The position numbers and the translations under genes were made by a program. The notes below the pieces were generated by a model, which worked only from the letters and a program-made list of their open reading frames with translations, did not search any database and had not been told where the DNA came from. This document shows positions 27,060 to 40,159 of a stretch of 64,000 nt of DNA, one piece after another (within the stretch, counting starts at the first letter, position 1; each line of letters begins with the position of its first letter). The stretch spans positions 22,960,001-23,024,000 of the forward strand of contig JAJNNQ010000040.1 of the NCBI GenBank assembly GCA_027886175.1, given 5' to 3'. This DNA comes from Phylloscopus collybita. Its lineage: Eukaryota > Chordata > Aves > Passeriformes > Phylloscopidae.

Positions 27060-27530
27060 TATGGTCAAGGGACAGTGCCTTATTTGCAAGGATTGAGAGG
27101 GACAATCATGTGCTGCTTTTGGTGTCGAATTATGCTAAAGCCAGTCTGGATCCCCAACCCCAAATCAACATACTGATAGTGAGGCCACTGGAGACCTGTG
27201 ACTGGCAGTCAATCACTTTTATGATGAAATCCAGTCTACTCTCATATGGTTCTGCTCTTCTAAAATATTCCTCCTTGGAGTGGGTGGGGATTCCTCCCTT
27301 GGGTAGGGGACACCCCCCAAGGAGACCCCTCAAGGCCGACTGAAAGAGATTAAGCCCTTGGTTGTCGGTATGGGTGATCTACATCAATTTCTCCTTTAAT
27401 TATTGTTTCTTTTTGCTAGCTTTAATATAGTTGCTTTGATATAGTGCACTATCCTATCCTATCCTATCCACTATGAGTAATTTTAACTTTTACTAGCAAA
27501 TAATTCTGATTAAGATCTTTTTGTCTAATC
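27060..27530. mobile_element. Possible degraded LTR
   Basis: The block has an LTR-like make-up: CCCCCCAAGGAGACCCCTCA, then CGACTGAAAGAGATTAAGCC and CTTGGTTGTCGG, then CTTTTTGCTAGCTTTAATAT and a short (ATCCT)n repeat at 27451-27469. It resembles the R-U5 part of some avian ERV LTRs, but I cannot place its ends and no TG...CA pair is certain. Confidence 0.35.
27451..27469. repeat. (ATCCT)n short tandem repeat
   Basis: Almost four ATCCT units, within the possible LTR at 27060-27530. Confidence 0.9.
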
Positions 27531-30500
27531 ATTTATTATAAGGAATAATTCATTTTCATAGAAATATATCTGATCTGCCATCATTAAGCCTGCGGGACTG
27601 TTGTGACAGGCAGAAGAATTATAAAAGAAAGGCCTCATAAAATCAAGCCTGCTCTATTAAATTAATAGCTAGCCTGTCATCTCTTCTAAGTGTAGTTAAG
27701 CAATTTGCAAGTTTTCCATGCACAAACAATCTTGGTATGAAAGGTTCGTTAACACAACCACGTCTTCTCGGGTTGAAAAATAAGTGCATCTGTGTAAACA
27801 ATCAGATCTGTTCCATGAGGACCCATAAAGGAAATATGTAAACATCCTGAATCTTAGCATGTACACACAAATCACCTTCTGACCAAAAAATGAAGTAGAA
27901 AGAAGACTACCAGCCAATAGGTGTTGCACATGAGGTCTGTGAAAGCTGTGTAAAATGAGTTATATGAATAAAGAATTGGCTTTTCCCGTATGAAGAAAAT
28001 GGAGTCTCGGCTGACTTATTACAATATGGGACAAAGTTGTACCAAGATCATACCTCTATAATTCCTTAAACTATTGACTAATTCTGGGGCTAAGACTGGA
28101 TGTAGCTGCACCCAGACTTTTCTCTGAGAAAGCAAGGGATTTTCTGCACCTCATGACTCAACAGGAGGACTTCTTTAATAAACTTCATCTGAAGTCTACC
28201 ACTCTCCCCCCACAACAACAAGTTCAAACCAAACCAAACCAAACCAAAATAAAGAAGTTATGAGACATAATTGCAAATAAACATGCTTTTGTCAGGATTA
28301 TAACATGCTCTGTCATCAGTTCTCCTTCCTATGAGAAGCCTAGAAACCTCTAAGGGTTCTTGTGTCTTCTGCATGTCTTGTGGTGTATAATCTCAGTTTA
28401 TTTAGGAACTGAGGTTCTCTTCTATTTTTACAGTTCTGCAGACAACACAGAAAAAGGATTTCAAAACTCCTTGAGAGAAGTGGTAATTGAAATGTTCCTC
28501 ATCATGCAGCACTCTTGCACAACCCGACCCTTTAGCATTCTTTACCAACCACAGTTGGTAATTTTTGCAGATTCTTATGTATTCTTGTAAAATTGAATTG
28601 AAGACATATACTTTTGTATAATATAAATGAATCATGACCACCTAGTCCACCTTTGTACAGTGTGACCACTTTTAATTCCTGCATTACACTTCTTAGTTTC
28701 TGGATTCATCCTAGAACTTCCATTAGGCTATGGGTATAATTTCAAGAAAGGCTCTTGATCTTGGTTTAATATTAAGTGCTAAAGATCCTGTCTGTTTTCT
28801 GCATAATCTGTTCTGACATGAGGTACTATTAATAAATATGTAAATACCTTTTATGAATTGCATCTGTTTACAACATTTTCCCTAGACTGAAAACTCTACC
28901 TTCTATTAGAAAACTCTTCTATGTCTAGGGAGACCACAATTTGCCCTTTGTCAGATAAACTGTACTAACCAACTCTTTGCTTTCTTTTTACCAGAAGCAA
29001 TTTCCAGATCTCAGATTACTCTTTCCTGGATGAACTTCAATTTTTAAGCCATCTAGGCAGCATAAATAGTCACAACATTGAAGCATCTACCCCACTTATT
29101 ATTTCATCTGGGGTTATTACACAGTGTTGGTTCCATGCCTGTCTGTTGTTCTTCTGTTTATGCATTCCAGAGCTAGGTTAGCTCTCTGATATTCAGCTTC
29201 CCATTGGGAACTCAAAAGGAACAGCATCCTAAGTAAAACCAGAAGTCCATCAAGTCCTTATCCTCATGGTGGCACTTAGGTTATATAGAAGCTCAGATTA
29301 GGGAGTGCACTCATTTAGATATAGGGCACACTGAGACAGACCCTCTTCTTGATAACACAGCCTAGATCTGGCCATGTACCTCCCCAGCAAACTCAAAAGT
29401 TTTCCCCATTGATCCATTTACTGGCACCATGTGACATTAAACATTAAACAGGTGACATTAAACAGGTACAATGTGTGACATCAATGCGCTTTTTTTCCCA
29501 CCACAAGCAACTTGATATACCCCTTGCCAACTCTACTTGATTTTAAGAAAAAGCAAAAACAATTTGATATTGTTACTTTAAACAGCACTCTGGACATATT
29601 CCTCACAAACATGCAGTACTTCTGAAGTCACGGCTGGACATAGAGGTAATGGGTTTTTGTGATTTTTTTTTCCTATGTTTGATTTTTTCCCCCATAAAAT
29701 AAAAGTATAAGGACATCTGGAATTTTTCTGGAAGTAGCACAAGGTCCCCAGTTAAACAAAACTCACAATGAGCATATGCCCCAAATAATTAGTTCAATGA
29801 CAATACTTCTAGATTTTCCTGAATGCAAACTGCATCCAGCTGATGGCCTCGGCCTCCTCTTGCTTTGACTCTGGATGGAACCAGTGTAACTAAGAAGCTA
29901 GCAAGTCAAAAAGGTCAGACCTGCAAAGCTCATTTTGATCTGTGAGTGCTTATTGGTGGGATGGATCTATGAATTTACCCACTGACTGTCTGCTGCTCTC
30001 CAACAGAATTATCTTTATGTATGTTAATAATATTCTAACTCAGACAAAACAGAAAGAAATTATATTAAATTAAAACAACATAGCCTTACTGTAATTTCAG
30101 CCAAACATACATTTGCCATCAGAAGACCATACAATGGGACCTTATTAGTCTTTCAGTCCCTGTTTTGAGAAAAGAAACTATTTCTTGAGAATGTTTAACG
30201 TCATTTAAAAAACGACAGTGCAGACAGTCAACTTAAACATGATGTAAAGCCTCTGTGTTAGATTTATCAGTCCTTCAGTGCTTAACTTGCAGATTACACA
30301 ACGTTAAAAATGCACATTAGTGAAGTAGCTACATCCATTTCTCTCTGTATGTGTGCTTTAATGCGAAATTCAAGGATACCCAGCAGTAGACAGAAATGTA
30401 ATTTAGTCTGTGGGTTTTTTCACTGCTTCTCAAACACAGGTTTGATTTTTTCCCACAGTGCATGTATGATATACATGGTAACAGTAGTACCCCTTAGTTC

Positions 30501-33479
30501 CTCTCATTAGAAAGAGAGAAAACTGAGGAGGTGCTGGAAGATGTCACCTGTAGAAGTCATTTGACAAGGCCAGCAGCAGGACCAGAAATTGAACCCTGGC
30601 TCCTAAATCATGGCTTTCATATTTCCCCTCTTCTTGCTACCTCCTTTACTCCCTAAATCAGGCTATTTCTTTTCTATTCAGATGCATTATAAATGCTACA
30701 ACACTAGAACTCCAGTTTTTAGTACTTCCTCAATCCACATGAAGTATTGTATCACATACAAATAGTTCTCCAGTTTGATCTGGCAGGTGCCTCTGGGATG
30801 ACAACATAGCAAAGCAATGAATATGGGCATTTTGGCCGCAAACCAGATCACTCAGTCACGTCTTCAGACAAGAAAAAAAGATTTAAAGTCACGTGTTTAA
30901 ATTAATTTTCCTCTGTGTTAGTCTGCATGCTGGTTTCAATCACTAAATTTTACCTGCTCTCCTTCCTTTTCCAACAACAAATGTCAGGACCACAGCTCTT
31001 GGGCAATCAATAGCAACCATTCATTTAAATACAGAAGCAATTGAATAATCTACTTTAAGACAGACGATTAAATCTAATAATCTACATTTTATGCTTTGAA
31101 AATCAATAGCTAACATTTGCTTTTGAGCAGAAAGCTTAATAAATCTAAGTGTCAGCAAAAAGAATACCATTCAGTTTCTTGACTCAGTTTTGCCAGCCAA
31201 GTCACTGATCTTTCAGAATTGCAGGAACTGGATGGGCAAGTCCCTGTTTATAGTTCCAGTCTCTAGAGGGGAAAATAGCCACTTCCTCTTTAGTGAAAAT
31301 AACATAAAGACTAGGCAGTGAACACAGTCCTCTGGTACTTCTGGCTCCCTTTTAGACCCACTACACATTTTTGTAGCCTGCAGCTCTATTTATGTGTTAC
31401 TAACATAAGACAACTCCCTTCCTCTACAGCAGGCAGAGCACAAACACCTCCTGGTCCCTTGTCAGAACTCTGGGGCATGCAGTGCTTTGCCAGCACTTCA
31501 GGGTTCGGATTGCAGCACAAGATGTGGTGAAATATCTCAGCAGGCTGTCATAGTAAAAAAGATAAAAAATGACAGAAGCATTTTTTTGGCTTCCACCTAG
31601 AAACCAAAAAAGTCAATGGAAAGTACAGGGACTGTTTTGCAGCCCATAATTGCTGACCAGCTTCAGCCTTAGCCCAACATCACTGACAAAGACAATCCTG
31701 TGAAAAAGTAGTACTTTTATGTCATGGCATAACGGCTGAGTAGAGTTTCATTACATCTTAACATTTATTAAATTTTGCTCAAAATGCATAGCATTAGGAG
31801 AAAAAGGATGAAAATTTTTAAAAGACTATTTTTTCTTCATATTGTATTATTGATGTTTTGACACCAGTATGAAAATGAAGATTTTATTCTCAATCTGTAA
31901 AGTAAAGTTCATATTTACTTTATATTAACAAGAAGTGTATGAAATGCTATCTTGGGTCTTCATTTTTCATCTCATATCTCATATCTGCTATTATTTACTG
32001 AACACACTGTTACTGCTTTTGATTCTAACTTACAGAAACTTTCAAGGACTTGGATTTCCTTTGTAAGCAAAAAATTAAGATTGAGCCACAGTTTCTTTTC
32101 TAACAGAACCTGAACACAGTAAGAAGCAAACAACAAGAAGAAGAAATGTATTTTCTAATACAGTCAAGCCTTCTCAGAAGCACTGCTCTTCCTAAAATGT
32201 TCCTGCTCTTTGTTTTATACCCTATTAATTATTTCCTCTGTTCATAGTTTGGGGGACTATTCTACATTTCCTTCCTGTTCTCCATATGCTTCTCAGTATT
32301 GTTTTCTGCCATGTGTCCCTTACCACCGTGTTCACAAAGCTCATCTGATTTGCACAGTGGCCTGTGTTTGGACAGCAGCTCTGTTTCCACTGTAAAAGGT
32401 GTGTGTGTCCTTGGTGCACGACTGCTGTTGTGTCTGCCAGCTGCAGCGAAGTTTTTCAGTCTCAGCAATTAAAATACCTTCTCTCTCAATTCTGCCCATC
32501 TTCCCAGTAAAGTTCGGAGGCATGACATTCTGTAGGGACCAAAAAAAGTGAAGGAAAAAGAAATAGCAACAGATTGCAAATAGCAAAAATGCCACTCTTA
32601 TAGAGAAGCCAAAACTCTGAAGAGCACTCATGTACAAACATCCTGCCACACATAGCCTTCATTACATATTTTTGCTGATCAAAACCTTTGCTGTTGCCCA
32701 AGAGGCTCCAATGCAGACGGAAACAGGGCATCTATGCAGGATTCCAGAGGGAGGCACTCCCCACTGCCTGTTCCCCATGCTGAAGATGCATCTGGCCAGG
32801 GAGAGAGGAAGCCTGGTTGTGAAGGACAGTGATCAGAGTCCTTCAGCAGAAGGGGAATCCTGGGCTCTGGTTCTTACTGGTAAAAGTATTACACTTTTTA
32901 TCTATTCGTTAGCATACCAGGTGACAGTGTGGCAGCAACCTAGTTGGCCACCCCTCTTGGCCAGCAAGAATCAGTGCTTTGCCTTTTGTCCTTAAAAATA
33001 CTTGGAAACAGCATTTTCCCAAGGACTCATCACATTTTCTGTTCTTCAGTCCTTGCTACACAATCCTGAGCCTGTCAGCACATTGTCAGTCTCCTTCAAC
33101 AGACCAAAATGCACCTGACCAAAGGTAGCTGCATACCCACATACCTTCATTTCTTCCCAGTCCAATCTGGATGTCTTTATTTGTACCTGGTATCTCAGGA
33201 AAGCAAAATTCTTTGCGGATCTATCAGACTTCCAAGTTATGCCTCTTCTTCTATGTCAGATTACTTTCTGGTTCCTATTAAAGTCTTATCCCAAACTGGA
33301 TTAGTAAGGTCCTTCCCTGTGGTTAAATTCTCCTGGATCTCTCCAGCTGATAACTTGAAATTTTCTATTCATTTTCACTGTTATTTGTACCATGAAGTCT
33401 AGTTGAGCTGAACAAACCTCACAGAGAAATCAGATTAATTCTACCTGTGCTAACAATTTTTTTATTAAGTAAAGGTTGG
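27531..33479. other. Intergenic, nothing firm
   Basis: About 6 kb of mostly AT-rich unique sequence. No open frame has recognisable domains, and no LINE or LTR copy is clear to me here. Confidence 0.6.
28226..28254. repeat. (AACCA)n short tandem repeat
   Basis: About four units of AACCA-type repeat. A similar short run occurs at 15960-15975. Confidence 0.8.
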
Positions 33480-34260
33480 AAACTGGGCTTACCTTTGCTT
33501 TGTTTGGGTTGGAAGGGATCTAGTCCCAAGACCCTAGGCTTTGCAACAGCTGGGACTGTAGGCCAAGGGGAGACCTGGACTAGGATAGCTACAGGAATGG
33601 GATAAGGTGTGCAAATCCCTGTGGGAACACAGGCGAAGGGGACGCACGGAGGAACAAAGAGGTCAGTACGGCAGAAGAGGCTATGAAGGGACCTGTTGGA
33701 TGTAAACAGGTACAATGAGTGTCTGTCTCAGCCCCATATGAGCACTACAGTGTGTCCTCCCAGGGGTGAGTGAGCTGAGAGAGGGGCTGTGCACCAGGGG
33801 CTGGAGCAGGGCTGTGGACCACAGCCTGGTGCCTGTGCCAGCTGCTGGGGCGAGTGTCTGTACCTCCCACAAAGTGGGGGGGTGGGGTGGGGAGGGAGTG
33901 TGTGTGCTTACCAGAAAACTTCAACCTGGACCAGTCAGTGAGTAAGGGGGCCTCAGGCTGGGGCATCACGCTGTCAGGGAGTCAGTGCTGCCATGCCTGG
34001 GGGCCTTGTGAACAAGGAGTCTGTGGAATGAGAGTGTGAGTGCATGGGTGTTTGCAGTGAGCCTCAATCTGGAACAATCAGCAACTGGGAGACCTGTGGG
34101 GGAGGCAAGGGAGAGTTGGATGCAGGCAGGTGACCATCAGAGGGGTCATGCTGGTGCTCAGGGGATCCATGAATGCATGTGTGCTTATGCACTGGAGAGT
34201 GTGATGTGTATGCCTGCACCTGTGACCTTCTGCCTCTGACAGTCCAAGCAGAGGGGACTT
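33480..34260. repeat. GC-rich block with a degenerate internal duplication
   Basis: The block is clearly richer in G than its surroundings. It holds two related passages about 140 bases apart: AACCTGGACCAGTCAGTGAG near 33924 and ATCTGGAACAATCAGCAACT near 34067, each followed by a G-rich stretch. TTGGATG(T/C)A(A/G)(A/G)CAGGT also recurs near 33697 and 34117. It looks like an old tandem array or part of an unrecognised repeat family, not a gene. Confidence 0.45.
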
Positions 34261-35130
34261 AACTGTCTCTGTACTATGTGAGCTGCTGAAGGCAGTGCCT
34301 TACCTGGAAGAGGTGGGCACTCAGCATCACTTGACACCTTGTTTCCCTTCCAGACTGCAGAAGGAATTAGCAATTTGTGCATCTGACTTGCAATTTTTCC
34401 GTGCTCATCTTCTCTTTTTTATTCAGCAGATGATTATAAGAGAGAGTAGATGACTCTAACTGGATCATCAGGATCATCAGGCCAAGAATAATTGCTTTTC
34501 TACAACCCATTCTGCATATTGAACATTTGTACTGGATCAAGAAGTTCAAAGGTGCATTTCTTATCTAAGATACCAGAAAAGTATTTTTTTCCACGTTGAC
34601 TTCCCTAAAAACAAATGCCTTTGATGAGAACAAAGACTGACGTATGATTTTCTGATGTGATTGTGAGTAGTTTTGTCTTACTCATTCACTGTGTGGGTTC
34701 AACTATTTGATCACTGAAGCATGTCAAGCCCTAAACTTTACCAAAACAATTCTACCACCAAGTAATTTACCTTTCTAAAACTTGGACACCACTCCATTTC
34801 CCGACATGTGTGTGATGTTTAACTCTTTGTCTTTATGTGGGTCTCCTCCCAATAACAGAAAACCCCACAGGTTTCAAGCTATTCTTCAGTAAAAACAAAA
34901 ATAACTGTAGAAAAGCTTACTGTCAGAAAAAATCAAGAAAAGAGAATCACACAAACTACTAACTGCTTGGTTAGCTGCTTCTTTGTTGAGTAGCAATATG
35001 TTTTACTTATGTTCTACAGTGTGCTATATAAATTTGTTACAGATCAGTCTCACGCACAATTCCACAATCTAAACCATTCTTGGCATTTTTCTTTTTAACA
35101 ACTTATTTCTTAGTTGGTGTAATGAGATAT

Positions 35131-35722
35131 TGTCTTGGGTTATGGAACCAAAAATGTGTATTCTATTTCATTTGCTGAAAGCAGTTGAGGACATGTTTTT
35201 CTTTATCTCTTGTAACTCTGGGGAGAGAGGGCCGGATGCCTCCTGATAATGGGCCAACTGTTAAAACCAGGTGGGGCAGTGTTTCTTATCTCTTTCACAG
35301 CCTGGCCTCCCTCCAGGGGGATATTTTCTGCTCACTAAGGCTCATTAAGGCTTTCTAAGGGCATGACATATTCCACTGTGAGATGCTCCACCCAGTGGGG
35401 GGAGCCAACCATTCCAACCTAGATAAAAACTGAGACGCAGGAACATAAGATATCTGGTTCCACTGGATTCCTGGTGGAAGACTGGACCCTTCTCACCATC
35501 ACTGGACCCTTCTCTCTCAGGATCATCTCTGCTCCAACAGAACCACATCTGTCACTCCAGGAGGACTTACTTTTGGACTGCTTCAAACACCCTGACCAAC
35601 AGGGTGTCAGGTTGTATTATTCCATTTATTTTGTTTCACCTTTTTTTCCTCTTTTCTCCTATTAAATTGTATCTCTGACTGGGAGTCTCACTGGTTTTAC
35701 TTTCAAACTGGCACAGTTGGCA
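35131..35722 (+). mobile_element. Solo LTR of an endogenous retrovirus, songbird type
   Basis: The segment begins TGTCTTGGGTTATGG and ends near GGCACAGTTGGCA. It carries a TATA-like AGATAAAAAC at 35421, a polyadenylation signal ATTAAA at 35661, and several stretches that I recognise from common songbird ERV LTRs: CACAGCCTGGCCTCCCTCCA, GGGGATATTTTCTGCTC, GTGAGATGCTCCACCCAGTG, GGATCATCTCTGCTCCAACA, CACTCCAGGAGGACTTACTT and ACAGGGTGTCAGGTTGTATT. No internal retroviral genes flank it. Exact ends and target-site duplications are not resolved. It lies 4.7 kb upstream of the IFNGR1 start codon. Confidence 0.75.
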
Positions 35723-38700
35723 TCCCTTTATTGACTTTACTATGTCAGAATTGTGCAGCAGTGTGCAGCTCTGCAGGACATTTTGTTTCAGTATGCTTAC
35801 AAATGAAACACATGTCCAGCAGAAACCAGAAAGACTTCTTATTAAATCAAGTGCCTTTTTTCTTCTTTTACCAGGTTTTTTTTCTCTTTTGGCACTATTT
35901 CAAAGTATTATCAGAAGAATTTTTTTCTCTTATGGGGATGTATCACCATGCTTTTTGTCCTACAACTTTTAAAAGGAAAGGTTTGGAGGCTATCAATAAT
36001 ATACAAGAAAAAGAAGCTCTAAAATACAATACTTTAAGCAGCTAATATTTATATACATTCTTCACTAGTAATACAGATAGATTATCAGAACCCTTTTCAC
36101 TGCTATAGCAGGTAGTCATCTTTAATAACTATAATATAAACAAACTTTATTACACCTAACTAGATTTTTATTCCCATATTCCCATATAAAAATTATTTTT
36201 ATTTTTTTAAATTATAGTCTGAAACTGTTCCAAGGTCTAATCTCATGAAAATTAGAAACTTTCTTCTAATTTTCAGTCTTAATTCAAGCAGGAACATTTT
36301 GTATGTTGTGTAAACTTTATCTTTTGGTTTAAAAACCATGAACATATTTGCAGAGAGTAGATTCCATTTCAGCTTTTTCTTTTCCCAGGCTAGACAAGAC
36401 AAGCACTTTTGGCCTCTCCTCAGAACACCTACTTTCAGCTGTTCATCAGAATAGCTCCTTTCAGCCCCTCTTCCTAACTGCAACGTCCTCTTTGGACAGA
36501 CATGAGCAGTCCAGTGCACTGCTGCAGGAAGTATCTATCTGCTTCCTCAAGTGATGGAATTGCTATTTTCCTCTCTCTACTGGATTCAACACACTTACAA
36601 TTTTTGAGTCTGATAGCTGATAAAAGCATCCGATAACATTTTTCATTGCCTATTAGTTGTCACACAGTTCAATTGCGGCAAGTTTTCCAACACAATAAAT
36701 CATTGGATAGAACAAAGACCAGATGTTTGTTCTGGCTTCAGCTGATGTGACAGTTTCCTGACCCACCACAAATTTATAAAATATCCTTTTGTTATTTTTC
36801 AGCAACAGAAGCATACACCAAAGAAATTGTATTTAATAAATGGCCAAGGTAACAAGAAAATGTTGATAAGTTTGGAAAGGTGGGTGTCTGTAAGTCTCTG
36901 CCATCTGAGATTTCTCCGAGACTATCTCTTATGTTCCTGGAAAAGCTCAAGTGTCCTGCTCAGGAATAATCTCTTTCCCTGTGAGATCCTGAACTGAGCC
37001 CTACTCCATCTCAACTCAACCCAAGGGTAACAGCTCAAATTGTGCTCAAATGAGTTACTGAAGATCCTTATTTTCCTCTTCCTGTTCCTAATCAACTGCA
37101 GGACACCATTGCAACAGCTGCTTATGTTTTGGATGTTTGTGAAAAAGATTGAAAGCTTGGCTGGTATCAGTACACACACAGCACTTTAATTTTGATTCAT
37201 CTATTCGACTTCACTTTCTTCCTCTGCTACTCATTCCAATTACTGTTTATTTGGCTCCTCCCTTTCCAGATAATAGAACTTGCTTCAGCAAACACATATT
37301 CACATAACAAAATTTTCCATGAACGGCAGAATTAATGAAGCCTGGTTTCCTAGGCATTGCTGGTTCCCAAGTTCCATGCTCACACCATGTCCCCCACGGT
37401 ACCTTCACTATGCAAAACCAGCGCTTTAAATGGCCAAGGTAAGTCATTTAACTGCTGCTTGGCTCAGCACTCTACATCCATTGCAGTCAGTCACATATCA
37501 AGATCTTATGGTAGTTGCCAAGGAGAATACATTGCATTCCTTTGTCTGACTAGAAAATATTTCTCAAAATGCTTTAAAATGAAAATAAAGGGGGCTCCAA
37601 TGGATTTCTCTGTTTCTTGGAACTGTGAATTAGGAAGAATGGATAGCCAAGGAAAATAAAAATGGGCATGCATTTGAAATGACTGCTGGAGAGCTAGGAA
37701 TGATGCTCCTGGAAGATCAAATGTGTATCTTCACTGTAAGTGTATATGAGAAGATTACTAAACTTCCTGACAGATTAATGGGATGCGGAGAAGTGAAATG
37801 ATCACAAATTTGCACTCTTTATTTTTATTTCTTTTGGCGCTGTGTATGTGTTTGATTGCTTTTACTTTTGGAAGGTGAGCATACCTAGTGCTTTTAATCA
37901 CTGGGGGAATGTCTGGTTAGAAATAACTTCTTTGTGTCTGTGACTTCTCTTTATTATAACATTTAAAGAAAATGTGGTGCAATGACTGTGGTATTGAATC
38001 AAAGGAGCAGGCATTTCAGTCTAAGTGAGGTGAAAATCCTGCACCTACTTCTTCAAGGATGGCAAAATCCCATGGAGCACCACTACACATGCACTTAAAG
38101 GCACAATAACCTTGTGACACAACTAAGTGATAGCTAAGAAAACAAACAAACAAGCAAGCAAAAGGCTGTGGAAATTTGTCTCACGATGTGTGAACTTGTT
38201 TATTTTGTCAGGACCTTTTCTGACAGAAAGGCACATGACCAGCACTTGGGCTGACAGTGTGAAGAGCAAAAGAGGAAGTTACAAGACAGTTTACATATTA
38301 ACCAATTTATTTTTTTTTTCCAATGTGTAACACTTCAAGACAAGGACAAATGTGAGCAAGTTTGCAATGCTTTGCTGGTGACAGACTACATGGACTGCAC
38401 AGTGAGAACACCCCCTGCCAGGAGCTGTGTACAGGGTTATGGTGTCACAGGCAGCAGGTAAACCAGGAACAGACAGCTCTTGTAAGTGGAATTATATTTA
38501 CTTTATCCATACAGAGCTGGCATAATTTTTATTCATTGATTTCCCCTTTCATGCCTTTTCAAATCTCTGAAGTATTGTCATAAAACACCCACAATCTTAT
38601 CAAGCTCCATTTATGTGACAGCCACCTTAGGTACACTCTCAGCCTTTGACACAACTGTCAGAACACCTAAACTCTATTCAGGGCTGGTGATGCCTTGCTG

Positions 38701-40150
38701 TTTTTTGCATAAAATATCATTGCAATCACAGAATCATGTAGTTTGGAGAAAACTGTTACTATCACCAAATCCAACTGTTACTGAAACATTTTTAAGTCCA
38801 CCACTAAACCCTGTCTCTAAGTGTAACATATGCATTTTCTTTTTTTCAGGGATAGTGACTCAACCACTTCCCTGGGAAGCCCTGTTCTAATGTTTGGCAG
38901 CCACCCTGATGTAGAAATTTTTCCTAATATCTGATCTAAACTTCTTCTGTTGCAATGTGAGGTAGTTTCTTCTCATCCTGCCATTATGTGCCAGAAAATG
39001 TATTATGTGTTAGAAAATACCATGCAAGCACGTCACCATTCAGGAAGTTAAAATCCACGTGCCAGTGAGTGCTCAATACTACAGTCATGGCAGTTTAAGT
39101 GCTTGTTGGTTGTAAAGCTAACTGCACTGCATTAAGTACAAAGGTCAGTCTGTGAGGGTTGTTTCCTACACAAAGTCAGTGTAGTTTCACAATCTATTTT
39201 CTTCAACCTTAGCACAGCTGGGAGATGTTAGCTTTCTACCCCACACTCATTCTACACCCCACAGCACCACCTCTCATCACCTCTGGGAACACCGTCATTT
39301 CTGAGGCCGTAACAGGTTTCTTCAGCATCCATTGCTAGCTTGTGACCTGCTCTCTCCTTGCTACTCATTCCTTCCCACACAGCTAATTGTGCTGTCTCCT
39401 GAGTTTTGCCAGTGTGGGTAGCAGATGGCAAGAAAATCAATTTCTCCACACATTTCTTTAAGAAGTGAACTAATGCTTGGGACGGGAAACAAACACGAGG
39501 GAGAAGCTGAACTTTTCCAAAGAGGGGTATTTGAAAGGAGAAGTGTAATGGCTTTGGCAAGTAGCTCTGTATCCTCCTTCCTGTCTCCTTGAAAGCCTGA
39601 GAAGACGTGTGGATGTCAAGGATCCACCAAGGTGCCTCCATTTTAGGGCTGGAAAAAGTATTATTTGCAAAATCACTGCTAAGAACTTAAATAGCTGCTA
39701 CATCCTCATCACAGCTGCAGAGGCATGTAGCAGAAGAGAGTTCTTCTGTGTCCTTCTACTCATCTGGCCTAGGGTTGCCTTGACTTTGAAAAGTTAAGGT
39801 GCAGAATTACCTGGACGGGAGACACAGAACAATAAGGTGGCAAAACCTGCAGTCTCCACCCTGTTCCGCAAACGTAAAGTTTTTGAAGTGCATATACATT
39901 TAGGATATTTCCAAGAAAGAATAAAGCCTCTCATCGTAAGTTAAGATTCCTCCACATCTATGAGTTCAGTGTGCTGGTTCTGAAACACTCCAGAGCGTGA
40001 ACACTTCGTGTTTTTTTAAGAAATGGGGAGAGAACACAAGCCGCACCATGACGAGCTGAACGGTGCTTTCCAAGCGGCTGGGGCTGACAGGTATGGCACA
40101 GCACCAGCACATAAAACACAGCATTGACAAAACCAGCGTGGGCATGGCGG
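35723..40150. other. Upstream flank of IFNGR1
   Basis: AT-rich sequence between the solo LTR and the CpG island. It contains one antisense CR1 copy at 38725 and otherwise nothing recognised. Confidence 0.65.
38725..38985 (-). mobile_element. CR1 LINE 3' fragment, antisense
   Basis: Reverse-complement CR1 landmarks appear in order: ATCACAGAATCATGTAGTTTGG, then GACTCAACCACTTCCCTGGG, then GTTTGGCAGCCACC and TTTCCTAATATCTGATCTAA. A block of about 60 bases in the middle is diverged or rearranged. Confidence 0.82.
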
Positions 40151-40159
40151 AACACAACA

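Noticed and set aside
27982..28060. Possible tRNA or other small RNA gene
   Set aside because: I could find no cloverleaf with A- and B-box sequences here or elsewhere in the window. By-eye search is weak, so a tRNA scan would be needed to be certain.
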